A DNA stretch of 64,000 nt from Chitinophaga ginsengisoli. Lineage in GTDB: Bacteria > Bacteroidota > Bacteroidia > Chitinophagales > Chitinophagaceae. Positions 54,174-62,146 of this stretch are shown piece by piece. Where the stretch lies: contig NZ_PYGK01000003.1 in NCBI RefSeq assembly GCF_003014595.1, forward strand, positions 248,001-312,000, given 5' to 3'. Numbering within the stretch: the stretch's first letter is position 1; each line of letters opens with the position of its first letter. The notes beneath the pieces are model-generated. The model searched no databases, was not told the DNA's origin, and saw only the letters and a list, made by a program, of their open reading frames with translations. Made by a program: the position numbers and the translations under genes.

Positions 54174-55301
54174 ATGGCAACTTCACCAGTTGAAGAGTTT
54201 TTTACTGATCAATCTATTTCTTCCAAAATTAAATCTGAGATTGTATTTAAGTATTTTAAATCATGGGCCAATATAATTGGAAGTACCACATCTGGAAAAA
54301 TTGGGTATTTAGATTTTTTTTCTGGCCCAGGTAAATATATAGATGGAAACGATTCTACTCCATTACTAATCTTAAAGGCTGCTATAGATAATCCCAAATT
54401 ATGCAATAATTTGGTCACTGTATTTCAAGATGCTAATAAGGATTGTATCAATGAACTAAAAAAGAACGTAAGTACAATTCCAAATATTTCTAACCTTAAA
54501 TACAAGCCGCATATTGAATTAGAAACGGTAGATGAGGGTATTGCTAGTAGGCTAAAAGAAATAGAACTGATTCCATCATTAATATTTATTGATCCATTTG
54601 GTTATAATGGACTGTCTTTGGAACTTCTTGGCAATGCTATAAAAGACTGGGGCTGTGATTGTATTTTCTTCTTCAACTACAACAGAATTAATGCTGCGAT
54701 AAGTAATCCTATATTTAAGAACAATGTTAACCTTATATTTGGTGAAGAAATAGCCGATAAGCTTAGGCAAGATGTTGTTGGTAAAACTCCAAAACAGCGA
54801 CAAGCGTTAATTATGGGACAATTGGCTCAGGCTTTGAATTCGGTCAAAGGTAGATTTAAAGTTGAATTTAAATTTTATAAAGAGGATAGCGGTAAAACAA
54901 GCCATTTTATTGTTCTTGTAACCAAACATCAGAAGGGATATGAAGTAATGAAAGAGATTATGGCATCTTTATCTGATACTATTAATGGTGTTCCCACATT
55001 TGAATATAAACAAAAGAAGGCTTCAGCTATCTCAGGCGATCTTTTTGGTGGTGAAGAAGATGACAAAATTGATTTACTTGCGGAGGCACTTGTGAAAACG
55101 TTTTCGGGGAAAAGCCTCAAAGTAATTGACATATATCATCAACATAATGTAAATACTCCGTATATTTTATCCAACTACAAAAATGCCTTAATGAAATTAG
55201 AGGCTAAAGGAGCAATAAACGTTAATGTACCTGCCGAAAATAGAAGGAAAATTAAGGGCCAATTGACATTAGGAGATGACAAAATTATTACATTTAAATA
55301 A
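54174..55301 (+). CDS. tcmP: Three-Cys-motif partner protein (TcmP)
   Basis: 375 residues. The N-terminal half is a methyltransferase-like Rossmann domain with YLDFFSGPGKY (Asp47) and a motif IV-like LIFIDPFGYNGLSLEL (Asp140). TcmP (TIGR04474) is defined as the regular neighbour of DUF5131/Gp37-Gp68 proteins, and such a gene follows 6 bp later. The family is uncharacterised; phage and island locations suggest defence or DNA/RNA modification. The C-terminal third (FSGKSLKVIDIYHQHNVNTPYILS) looks like a winged helix. Base use is much more AT-rich than the chromosome. The start is the ATG at 54174. Confidence 0.85.
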   Translation: MATSPVEEFFTDQSISSKIKSEIVFKYFKSWANIIGSTTSGKIGYLDFFSGPGKYIDGNDSTPLLILKAAIDNPKLCNNLVTVFQDANKDCINELKKNVSTIPNISNLKYKPHIELETVDEGIASRLKEIELIPSLIFIDPFGYNGLSLELLGNAIKDWGCDCIFFFNYNRINAAISNPIFKNNVNLIFGEEIADKLRQDVVGKTPKQRQALIMGQLAQALNSVKGRFKVEFKFYKEDSGKTSHFIVLVTKHQKGYEVMKEIMASLSDTINGVPTFEYKQKKASAISGDLFGGEEDDKIDLLAEALVKTFSGKSLKVIDIYHQHNVNTPYILSNYKNALMKLEAKGAINVNVPAENRRKIKGQLTLGDDKIITFK

Positions 55302-55307
55302 TGATAC

Positions 55308-56018
55308 ATGGCTAATTCTAGTATTGAATGGACGGAAATGACGTGGAACCCAACCACAGGATGTAATAAAGTTAGTGCTGGCTGTAAGTATTGTTATGCC
55401 GAAATCATGTCTAAAAGGCTAAAGGCAATGGGACAAGAAAAGTATAAGGATGGTTTTAAATTACGAACACATCCTAAAAGTTTAGATATTCCTTATTCTT
55501 GGAAAGGCCCAAAAATAGTGTTCGTTAATTCAATGAGTGATCTATTTCATGAAGATATACCAACACATTTTATTTTATCGGTTTTTAAAGTAATGAATGA
55601 AAATCCAATACATACTTTTCAAGTACTTACAAAACGGCCGGAAAGATTGCTAGAGCTTAATTCGCAACTTAACTGGACTGATAATATTTGGATGGGAGTT
55701 TCTGTAGAAGACGAACGAGTGATAGGCAGAATTGATTACTTGAGAAACACAGACGCAAAGATTAAATTTTTATCCTGTGAGCCATTAATTGGCCCTTTAA
55801 ATCATTTGAATTTGAATAAAATTGATTGGGTAATTGTAGGAGGTGAAAGTGGTGCAAAATCAAGGCCAATGAGTTCTGATTGGGTGTTTAATATAAAATC
55901 ACAATGTGAACTAAATAATATTGCCTTTTTTTTTAAGCAATGGGGTGGCAAAAACAAAAAGGCAGCAGGAAGGTTATTAGGAGGAAAAGCCTATGATGGC
56001 ATGCCAACACTAAAATAG
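55308..56018 (+). CDS. DUF5131 (phage Gp37/Gp68) three-Cys protein
   Basis: 236 residues. The opening SIEWTEMTWNPTTGCNKVSAG and Cys19, Cys26 and Cys29 (GCNKVSAGCKYCYAE) form the three-Cys motif, likely an iron-sulphur or zinc site, possibly related to radical SAM. Other conserved segments are VNSMSDLFHEDIP, VLTKRPERLL, WMGVSVEDERVIGR, FLSCEPLIGPL, WVIVGGESGAKSRP and FFKQWGG. All match the family. It lies 6 bp after tcmP and must be co-transcribed. Function unknown; see the finding. Confidence 0.9.
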   Translation: MANSSIEWTEMTWNPTTGCNKVSAGCKYCYAEIMSKRLKAMGQEKYKDGFKLRTHPKSLDIPYSWKGPKIVFVNSMSDLFHEDIPTHFILSVFKVMNENPIHTFQVLTKRPERLLELNSQLNWTDNIWMGVSVEDERVIGRIDYLRNTDAKIKFLSCEPLIGPLNHLNLNKIDWVIVGGESGAKSRPMSSDWVFNIKSQCELNNIAFFFKQWGGKNKKAAGRLLGGKAYDGMPTLK

Positions 56019-56382
56019 TTTTTAGTAATTCATATATTTAGAAGGTTCGAGTCGCATTAGAGGTGATTCTTTCGAGATGACGATCCAGCCCCATAGCTTA
56101 GTATTCCATATTTTCTCTCCTTTCATACAGGCAGTCTATAATCTCGGGGGGTAAAAATTGAAGCGTTAAAAATTCCGTCTATATCATGAGTACAATTTTT
56201 AAGTACATTTATTGTTGCGATACTTCCAAAGCCAACCAGCCAATAGCCCCTTGTTTTTCTATTTCATCACCTATGCCAACACCATAATTACCGCTACTTA
56301 GGTAAGTAGTTTTGGATGGATTCGTATTCTAGTAGAACTTGAATATATTTGAAAATTAGCTGTCATTCAAACTAAAAAATTT
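56019..56382. other. Gap between modules one and two
   Basis: 364 AT-rich bases with no firm gene. At 56044-56053 lies GGTTCGAGTC, identical to a tRNA T-loop segment, with no tRNA around it. The right end holds no consensus promoter. Confidence 0.5.
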
Positions 56383-57981
56383 ATGCGTTTTAAAATAATT
56401 CTACCAAATAAAGCTGGACAACAAGGAGTGGAGACAAAACAGACAGACAACAATATGGTGATAGTTGGAGCTAATGGAGCAGGCAAAACAAGATTTGGTG
56501 TTTGGATAGAGCAAAAACTGCAAGAACAAATAACAGTTCATCGGATAAGTGCACAGAAAGCACTGAACATTCCAGACTACGCTACTATTAAACCCCTGGA
56601 GCAGGCTGAAAAAGAATTGTTGTATGGTGACACTAGTGAAACTGGGATTTCTTGGACAAAGACTAATAGAAGATGGGGCGGCAATCCAACGACTTTTCTC
56701 CTTAACGATTTTGACAAATTACTTACACTCCTATTTGCAAAGACCTCCGAGAGAGATAGTGTGCACACAAAGCAAACTAGAGAGACGCAAACTTATATAC
56801 CAGTTCCCGATGCTCCAATAGACATCATTATCAAAATCTGGACAGAACTAATGCCACATCGCATAATTTCATTTTTGGATGGTAAAGTTTTGATTAAAAA
56901 ACAAGGGGCTAAGAACGACTATCATGGAAAAGAAATGAGTGATGGCGAAAGGGTTATTTTATACCTTATAGGTCAGTGCCTATGTGCTCCAGACAACTCT
57001 ATCATTATCATCGATGAACCTGAAGTCCACATTCATAGGTCGATTGTTCCTAAACTTTGGAACAAAATTGAAGAACTGTGCTCTAATAAACTTCTTATCT
57101 ACATCACTCATGACTTAGAATTTGCAGCTTCAAGGACTGATGCATTGAAGTTATGGATTAAAAGTTATAATGGCAATGATTCTTGGGAATGGGACGAAGT
57201 TCCTGAAGAAGAGCAATTACCGGAAAATTTGTTACTTGAAATTATTGGAAATAGAAAGAATGTGATTTTTTGCGAAGGGGATAAAGGAAGTTTAGATACA
57301 AGTGTGTACGAATTAGTTTATCCAAATTTTCACATTATCCCAAGAGGTAATGGAGAGAAAGTAGTTGAAGCAACAAAAGCGTTGAGAAATAATCAAAATT
57401 TACATCACTTAAATGCATTTGGTATCACTGATAGTGACTATAAGGAAGAAGAAGAAAAAGCAGCCCTTCTCGCTAACGGAATTCATACTTTGTCAGTTGC
57501 GGAAATTGAAAGTCTTTTTTGTATTGAACCAATCCTTAGAATTATAGCTGAACATTTAGAACTTAATCCTGACGAGATTGTTGAACAGGTAATCGACTTC
57601 CTGATAAATTCTCTTAAAGCAGAATACGACGTCCAAGTGTCATCTAAAGCGGAAAAATTAATTGAATACAAACTAGGTGCATATTCAAAGAAGAGTAATG
57701 ATGAGAAAGGGCTAGCGGATGGATTAACAGAAACACTAAGCAGAATAGATGTATCGCAGGTTTACAACGATTGCAAAATTATTTTTGATAGGGCAATTGC
57801 AAACAAGAATTTGCAGCAGCTATTATTAATATATAATCGGAAAAGCCTCCCTGATAGAATTTCGGGGCTATTTGGACTTGGTAAGGGACAATATGGAAAG
57901 CTTCTTATTAGACTTTTGAAAGGTTCGAGACAACAGGAAATAACTGATGCATTAAAGGTTTATCTGCCGCAACTAGGATAA
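56383..57981 (+). CDS. Fused ATPase-DUF4435 protein, PARIS-like
   Basis: 532 residues. The first part is an SMC/ABC-type ATPase: Walker A GANGAGKTR (about residues 28-37), an ABC-signature-like SDGERVILYLIG, Walker B IIIIDEPEVHIH (about 206-216) and ITHD. The second part matches DUF4435, a TOPRIM-like nuclease: Glu298 in FCEGDKGS and Asp350/Asp352 in GITDSDYKE. In PARIS defence, AriA is the ATPase and AriB carries DUF4435; fused forms are known. The whole gene is AT-rich and alone, and ends in a terminator. OLD-type nucleases are the main alternative. Confidence 0.75.
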   Translation: MRFKIILPNKAGQQGVETKQTDNNMVIVGANGAGKTRFGVWIEQKLQEQITVHRISAQKALNIPDYATIKPLEQAEKELLYGDTSETGISWTKTNRRWGGNPTTFLLNDFDKLLTLLFAKTSERDSVHTKQTRETQTYIPVPDAPIDIIIKIWTELMPHRIISFLDGKVLIKKQGAKNDYHGKEMSDGERVILYLIGQCLCAPDNSIIIIDEPEVHIHRSIVPKLWNKIEELCSNKLLIYITHDLEFAASRTDALKLWIKSYNGNDSWEWDEVPEEEQLPENLLLEIIGNRKNVIFCEGDKGSLDTSVYELVYPNFHIIPRGNGEKVVEATKALRNNQNLHHLNAFGITDSDYKEEEEKAALLANGIHTLSVAEIESLFCIEPILRIIAEHLELNPDEIVEQVIDFLINSLKAEYDVQVSSKAEKLIEYKLGAYSKKSNDEKGLADGLTETLSRIDVSQVYNDCKIIFDRAIANKNLQQLLLIYNRKSLPDRISGLFGLGKGQYGKLLIRLLKGSRQQEITDALKVYLPQLG

Positions 57982-58071
57982 ACAGCAGCTAACAAGCATT
58001 GTCAAAATGGGGCTGATGAAAGTAATTAAATTGTAATAGTTCCGATTGCTCTGACAGTCCGGCAATATATT

Positions 58072-58108
58072 AAGCAGCTGGCGGTACGTCGTCTAGCTGC
58101 TTTTTTTT
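58072..58108 (+). terminator. Terminator of the ATPase-DUF4435 gene
   Basis: A perfect 8-bp stem AAGCAGCT / AGCTGCTT with a 15-base loop and eight T. Confidence 0.85.
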
Positions 58109-58130
58109 CGCCGAAGAAATCATCAATAAT

Positions 58131-58160
58131 CTGGTTCGAGTTTCCCATCCTTGGGGTCAC
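58131..58160 (+). other. tRNA 3'-end-like scar, module boundary
   Basis: CTGGTTCGAGTTTCCCATCC then TTGGGGTCAC: the T-loop phrase GGTTCGAG and the acceptor end GGGGTCAC of the tRNA-Lys gene, with no tRNA body in front. A terminator follows at once, as at the real tRNA gene. Confidence 0.6.
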
Positions 58161-58195
58161 AAAAGCCCGGCTTTGAAGAGAAGTCGGGCTTTTTG
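58161..58195 (+). terminator. Terminator following the second scar
   Basis: A 12-13 bp stem (AAAAGCCCGGCTT / AAGTCGGGCTTTT, one G-T pair) with a 7-base loop and a T-run. It resembles a tRNA terminator. Confidence 0.8.
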
Positions 58196-58262
58196 TTTGT
58201 GGGAAGTGCCTGGCAGGGTCTGAAACGAGAGCGAATAGAGGATTTATTTTCGTGGTTCGCGG

Positions 58263-58658
58263 TTGGTCATTTTAATTAAATCATTTAGTGGACTTCAATT
58301 CACCGATAAAATAAAAAATAAAACCTATTCTTTAGTTGGTCTAATTCCGAACGGGGCCGCCTCAAAATCTTTTCCTTTAAGAATTACACTTTCAAAGAAT
58401 TATCGAGATGAGTTTTTTATTTTTGGAGACTTCGATAATGTATGGAAATTTAGACTTACTGGTTTCACGACTCCAAGATCACATGGGCTCCAAGGCCCAA
58501 TCCTTAATTCCAACATCTACTATTATCCTTTCAGTTACACTGATCACCGCAGATGGATTCTGAGTCATTCATCTTTTGAGCATGCCCAAGCTACGACACT
58601 AGTTGTAGTGTATATATTCCTACAGCTTCAAGTTGCGCATTTGGGTCGGTTCCTTTAG
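58263..58658 (+). CDS. Short ORF, possibly a gene remnant
   Basis: 131 codons open from a TTG with no ATG; no promoter box precedes it. The sequence (KIKNKTYSLVGLIPNGAAS, FRLTGFTTPRSHGLQGP) gives no recognised domain. The end overlaps the PIN-like gene by 4 bp on the opposite strand. It may be the left-over part of a lost gene. Confidence 0.3.
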   Translation: MVILIKSFSGLQFTDKIKNKTYSLVGLIPNGAASKSFPLRITLSKNYRDEFFIFGDFDNVWKFRLTGFTTPRSHGLQGPILNSNIYYYPFSYTDHRRWILSHSSFEHAQATTLVVVYIFLQLQVAHLGRFL

Positions 58659-59908
58659 TTTGGGCTTTCACCTTCCTTTGGATTTAAGTCCCGGCTATTA
58701 TCTGGTTTTTCATGAAGATGTTTTGGAATCATATTCCTAGCGCGATCATAAAATTGTGTGATACGGCTGTGCCGAGCCGCGAGTTCCTGTAAACGCAAAT
58801 AATCCTCAGCTAGCTTTCTCGAAATCATTGATGATCTAAAAATCTCGTCAGCCCTTTCATGACCTGCATCGAATTTTTGTCCTTCAATAATTCTAGCCCA
58901 TTCTTGCCAGGTTGGCGCTAAATATCCATCTAATATCTGTTTTGCTATTACTGTTTGTGCCGTACTTTCTTCAACCTCGTTAACCTCTTCATCAAGTTCC
59001 TTTACATCTTTTACCTCATCAACTGCATTTTGAGCAATTCCAATATCGAAGTTTATTGTTGCATTTTCCAGGAACAGTTCAGATTTATAAATATATACTT
59101 CATGCTCAGTTTGTTCTTTGAACTCCTTCATTAATTCAGGACGTGCTAATCCAGATTTATCCAGTCTCCACCAATCTTCTTTTGCATCATCAGTTACAAA
59201 GATTACGTCTATCTTTCGTTCTCTGGCTTTGTCAATTAATTGTTTCCATACAATTAAGTCGCCGAATTTCCTTCTTTCGTCAGCAGCGCTTTTTTTATCA
59301 TTGTTCTGATTGTTTTCATTCTTTTTATCCTCCTTCTTTTCATCCTTGTATCCCGGAGGTATTTGCTTTTCATATCTGACCTTACCATCTTTATACAAGT
59401 CTTCTAGTTGTTTCGGATTATAGTCAGAACCTACCAAACCGTCGAAAAGATCAGTGACACGACTTAAAATAACATCATTCACCGAATAGTCTGGATGGAT
59501 GGTTTCAAGGTCTCTAATTTCTTTCTGCGTCTTAGCAAACAATTCTTCGTATTCTGGAATCCAGTCGTTAACCTTCAGATATGGGTGTTTTTTGAAATGA
59601 TTGAACATGGTCTTAATTTCATTCAGTTTGCTACTTAAAGAGACTTCCAAGTTTCTATAAATCTCCACCTGTTTATACAACACATCGAGTCTCCTTCTAT
59701 GATATTCAAGCCCCACTTGGTAGGGAATCCACAAACGATTGAGATCTTTTAAATACCGCATTGAAGCAAAAAAAGCCTCTCGCGTATCTTCGGTATATTT
59801 ATAAAGATTTAGGAGCACGTTTGTATCGAAACAAACCAACGCGGATCCCCATGCAGCATGTAATGTTTCGTTTTCGGGTTTGTAATATTCGCTAAATAAA
59901 CTTCTCAT
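58655..59908 (-). CDS. PIN-like (DUF4935) domain protein
   Basis: 417 residues. The PIN-like fold begins with LVCFDTNVLLNLYKYTEDTR; later acidic residues are in GLEYHRRRLDVLYK, in FGDLIVWKQLIDKAR and in VIFVTDDAKEDWWR. This acidic set fits the metal site of a ribonuclease. Between them is a long charged insertion (KKEDKKNENNQNNDKK). The C-terminal part is helical. DUF4935/PIN_8 proteins occur in accessory islands, so a role in defence or as a toxin is plausible. No antitoxin gene is adjacent, and the gene stands alone. Confidence 0.82.
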   Translation of the reverse strand: MRSLFSEYYKPENETLHAAWGSALVCFDTNVLLNLYKYTEDTREAFFASMRYLKDLNRLWIPYQVGLEYHRRRLDVLYKQVEIYRNLEVSLSSKLNEIKTMFNHFKKHPYLKVNDWIPEYEELFAKTQKEIRDLETIHPDYSVNDVILSRVTDLFDGLVGSDYNPKQLEDLYKDGKVRYEKQIPPGYKDEKKEDKKNENNQNNDKKSAADERRKFGDLIVWKQLIDKARERKIDVIFVTDDAKEDWWRLDKSGLARPELMKEFKEQTEHEVYIYKSELFLENATINFDIGIAQNAVDEVKDVKELDEEVNEVEESTAQTVIAKQILDGYLAPTWQEWARIIEGQKFDAGHERADEIFRSSMISRKLAEDYLRLQELAARHSRITQFYDRARNMIPKHLHEKPDNSRDLNPKEGESPN

Positions 59909-60298
59909 AAAAACCCAGGGTGATTTTAATATTAGAACTTCTCATCGTTTTAATTCTCGTACAAAATGGTAAACATTATATTTGCCGACACCTTCATGCT
60001 TTTTTACAACACACTTTCTTTCATTTTTTTTATCAAAAAATTTATCAAATCTTGTCGACGGAAGCAAACTCTCGCTATTTAATAATTAAAACTGACATTA
60101 TTGTTAATGCAGTGTTAAGGTGGCTGTCATTTTACCTTGCTTGTTGTCAAGAACAGAATACGTTTAATTGAACCGATTATCTAACAGTTAAGTAGGTTAA
60201 GGTTCCAAATGAGATTAGGTCGAACCTCTGTCTCTGTAATGTTATAATAACTCATTTAGAAGTAAGTTTCAACTAAATGAGTTAAATCATACACAACT
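59909..60298. other. AT-rich gap upstream of the third scar
   Basis: 390 bases with no convincing gene. An 83-codon plus-strand frame at 59920 has no promoter and odd composition. An 11-bp perfect stem AACTCATTTAG / CTAAATGAGTT (60249-60283) lies near the right end. Confidence 0.45.
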
Positions 60299-60327
60299 TG
60301 GTTCGAGTTTCCGATACCCGGGATCAC
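60299..60327 (+). other. tRNA 3'-end-like scar, module boundary
   Basis: TGGTTCGAGTTTCCGATACC then CGGGATCAC. Its first 14 bases are identical to the scar at 58132. Again only the 3' part is present, and a terminator follows. Confidence 0.6.
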
Positions 60328-60336
60328 GGAGAAATT

Positions 60337-60371
60337 ACAAACCTCGCACTAGTCTCGGGGTTTGTTTTTTT
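60337..60371 (+). terminator. Terminator following the third scar
   Basis: A 10-bp stem ACAAACCTCG / CGGGGTTTGT with one T-G pair, a 9-base loop and seven T. Confidence 0.8.
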
Positions 60372-60399
60372 ATCACGTCATACATACCTAATAATATAT

Positions 60400-60657
60400 T
60401 CATATAGTGTGTTTTTCTCCTCTCTCCCACGCAGCTGCAATAGCATTATAATCTGGGAACTTCTCATCGTGAATAGCGATCCAATTTTTTACGAATTGGG
60501 GATTATTGCTATTGGGTTTGGGATTAACGTCATTTATTCTTGCCTGTGCTGGCGTTCGGACTTTGGGGAGATAGTTTTCGGTGAGTGAAAACAATCTAAC
60601 AGGACGGCTTTCTTTTGGAGTAGCGTCAATCATGAAAAAGACATTCGAATCATTCAT
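60400..60657 (-). CDS. Hypothetical small protein
   Basis: 85 residues with an ATG start. The sequence is polar and rich in N, P and K; a C-terminal segment (WIAIHDEKFPDYNAIAAAWERG) suggests a short helix. I recognise no family. It faces away from the scar and its terminator. Coding is plausible from composition, not proven. Confidence 0.45.
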   Translation of the reverse strand: MNDSNVFFMIDATPKESRPVRLFSLTENYLPKVRTPAQARINDVNPKPNSNNPQFVKNWIAIHDEKFPDYNAIAAAWERGEKHTI

Positions 60658-60804
60658 TTAAAGTCATTAAATTCAATTCGGAAAACCGGGAACCGAATAC
60701 TTACTGTTCTCTGAACAGAAAGTCCCGGTGCAGGGCTCTCCGATCAGAGAAAATAAAGTAACTCTATGAAGACTAAACCTCATTTTAAAAGAGAAATTAT
60801 AATG

Positions 60805-61221
60805 CTATCGACTAAAATATAACCCTTTTAGATCTTTTGTGTAATGGACATCGTAGATTTCTTTACGAGGTTCCAGGCACATAGGCGTTTGCTCATCGAG
60901 CATAAAACACGGAATATCAAGATAGTTAGTCGGCGCATTAGGATAATGTCGGGTCGAAATAAGTCTAAGGTTATATGACTTATTTTTTCTTATCTTGACG
61001 CCTTGCAAAGGGGGACATTTCTGTGATATAATTTTATATCTATATCCACCATTACGTGCATAAATCACGTACCATGATTTAATAGAATCAATCTTATATA
61101 TTTTGTAAGCAGCGTTTGTATCCTCGAATTGTGTATAAGAAGGCGCTCCTCGATTAGAAGATTTAGACAAAGAGCACGATAGCATTAGTAAAGTAAGGAT
61201 GATAATTGATATATATTTCAT
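60805..61221 (-). CDS. Hypothetical lipoprotein
   Basis: 138 residues. The signal peptide ends in LMLSC (Cys16 lipidated). The mature chain is basic and Tyr-rich (SWYVIYARNGGYRYKI), with three further cysteines (QKCPPL, IPCFML, PMCLEP). No domain is recognised. It is the last island gene before the repeat-rich gap. Confidence 0.65.
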   Translation of the reverse strand: MKYISIIILTLLMLSCSLSKSSNRGAPSYTQFEDTNAAYKIYKIDSIKSWYVIYARNGGYRYKIISQKCPPLQGVKIRKNKSYNLRLISTRHYPNAPTNYLDIPCFMLDEQTPMCLEPRKEIYDVHYTKDLKGLYFSR

Positions 61222-61770
61222 CTGTATTTTTTAGTTTTTATTTAGCAGTTCTATGAAACATACCAGGCTTTCCCAAAACTCTCAGCAGTGCTGAGAGAAA
61301 TTAGCCGGACAAATAATCTTATCGCTTTAAGTAGCGCTAAATAGTTCGAAGAAATGTGAGACACCCTAATGAATAACTCGAATTATTGTAATATTTGATT
61401 AACTGAGTATAATTATACTTTGTCGATCAATTCAGCTGTACCAGTTTTTCTCGATTACGGAGATGACATTTTATACTGAATCAAGAAAAGAGAACAGCCA
61501 AGCAAACCTCTCTACTATCTGCAAATTGTATCTAAGCAAGAATTTATAGCTAAATATACAGCCTGATGTTAGTTTATGCTTCTACTTATTTGAAAATTGA
61601 AAGGTAATGAACAAACATCACTTTCATACTTTCTTCTTGTTCAATATTCCCCACTTCGCACAATAATTCCGATTTAGATCAACACGCTTCCTACACGACG
61701 TATACACGGCGCATACACGACGCATACACGACGCATCTCGCTATCCAGGGGCAAAATCAAACCATCTGAC
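61222..61770. other. AT-rich gap with hairpin and repeats
   Basis: About 550 bases without a gene. It contains a perfect palindrome CTCTCAGC-AGT-GCTGAGAG (61279-61297) and, near its end, the second 11-bp tandem array (61680-61734). Confidence 0.6.
61680..61734. repeat. 11-bp tandem repeat array, locus 2
   Basis: Five 11-bp units: CAACACGCTTC, CTACACGACGT, ATACACGGCGC and ATACACGACGC twice. The consensus is the same as at 15,015, and both arrays open with a CACGCTTC unit, so the two have one origin. Confidence 0.85.
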
Positions 61771-62004
61771 TTATAAGAATAGAAATTCCCGAACATCTGC
61801 CTCTTTTAAGCCTGTGTATGCACAAAACTCGGCTATAGTGACAAATTGTTCAGGGCTTTTGTTATTAGCAATGCGTATTTGCTGAAGAATGTGTCGGGCC
61901 GTGCGTTCCCGGCACCCTGTGATGTTCTGGACATCACGGGAATGGATGACTATCCGGTTGGGTATTACTTTGTTCATTTTAGGCATATCCGGCAAATCCG
62001 GCAT
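61771..62004 (-). CDS. Small HTH-like protein
   Basis: 77 residues from the ATG at 62004 (a TTG at 62013 would add three). A short proline-rich start (MPDLPDMPK) leads into VIHSRDVQNITGCRERTARHI and FVTIAEFCAYTGLKEADVRE, both HTH-like: two possible helix-turn-helix units in tandem. It may be an excisionase-like or plasmid/phage-type regulator. It is divergent from the next gene. Confidence 0.65.
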   Translation of the reverse strand: MPDLPDMPKMNKVIPNRIVIHSRDVQNITGCRERTARHILQQIRIANNKSPEQFVTIAEFCAYTGLKEADVREFLFL

Positions 62005-62146
62005 AAACGGCAATGTTGTTTTTTTGAATGAATAGACGATGGTAGTTTAGTGCTGTAATTACAAAGTTAGCTAACAATCTGCGCAGACAGGCCAATGTGC
62101 ATAGCCTGATAATGCACAATTTAATCACACCAAATCTTTATTGAAA

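Noticed and set aside
59920..60171. An 83-codon plus-strand frame in the island
   Set aside because: No promoter, no family and a composition typical of AT-rich non-coding DNA.
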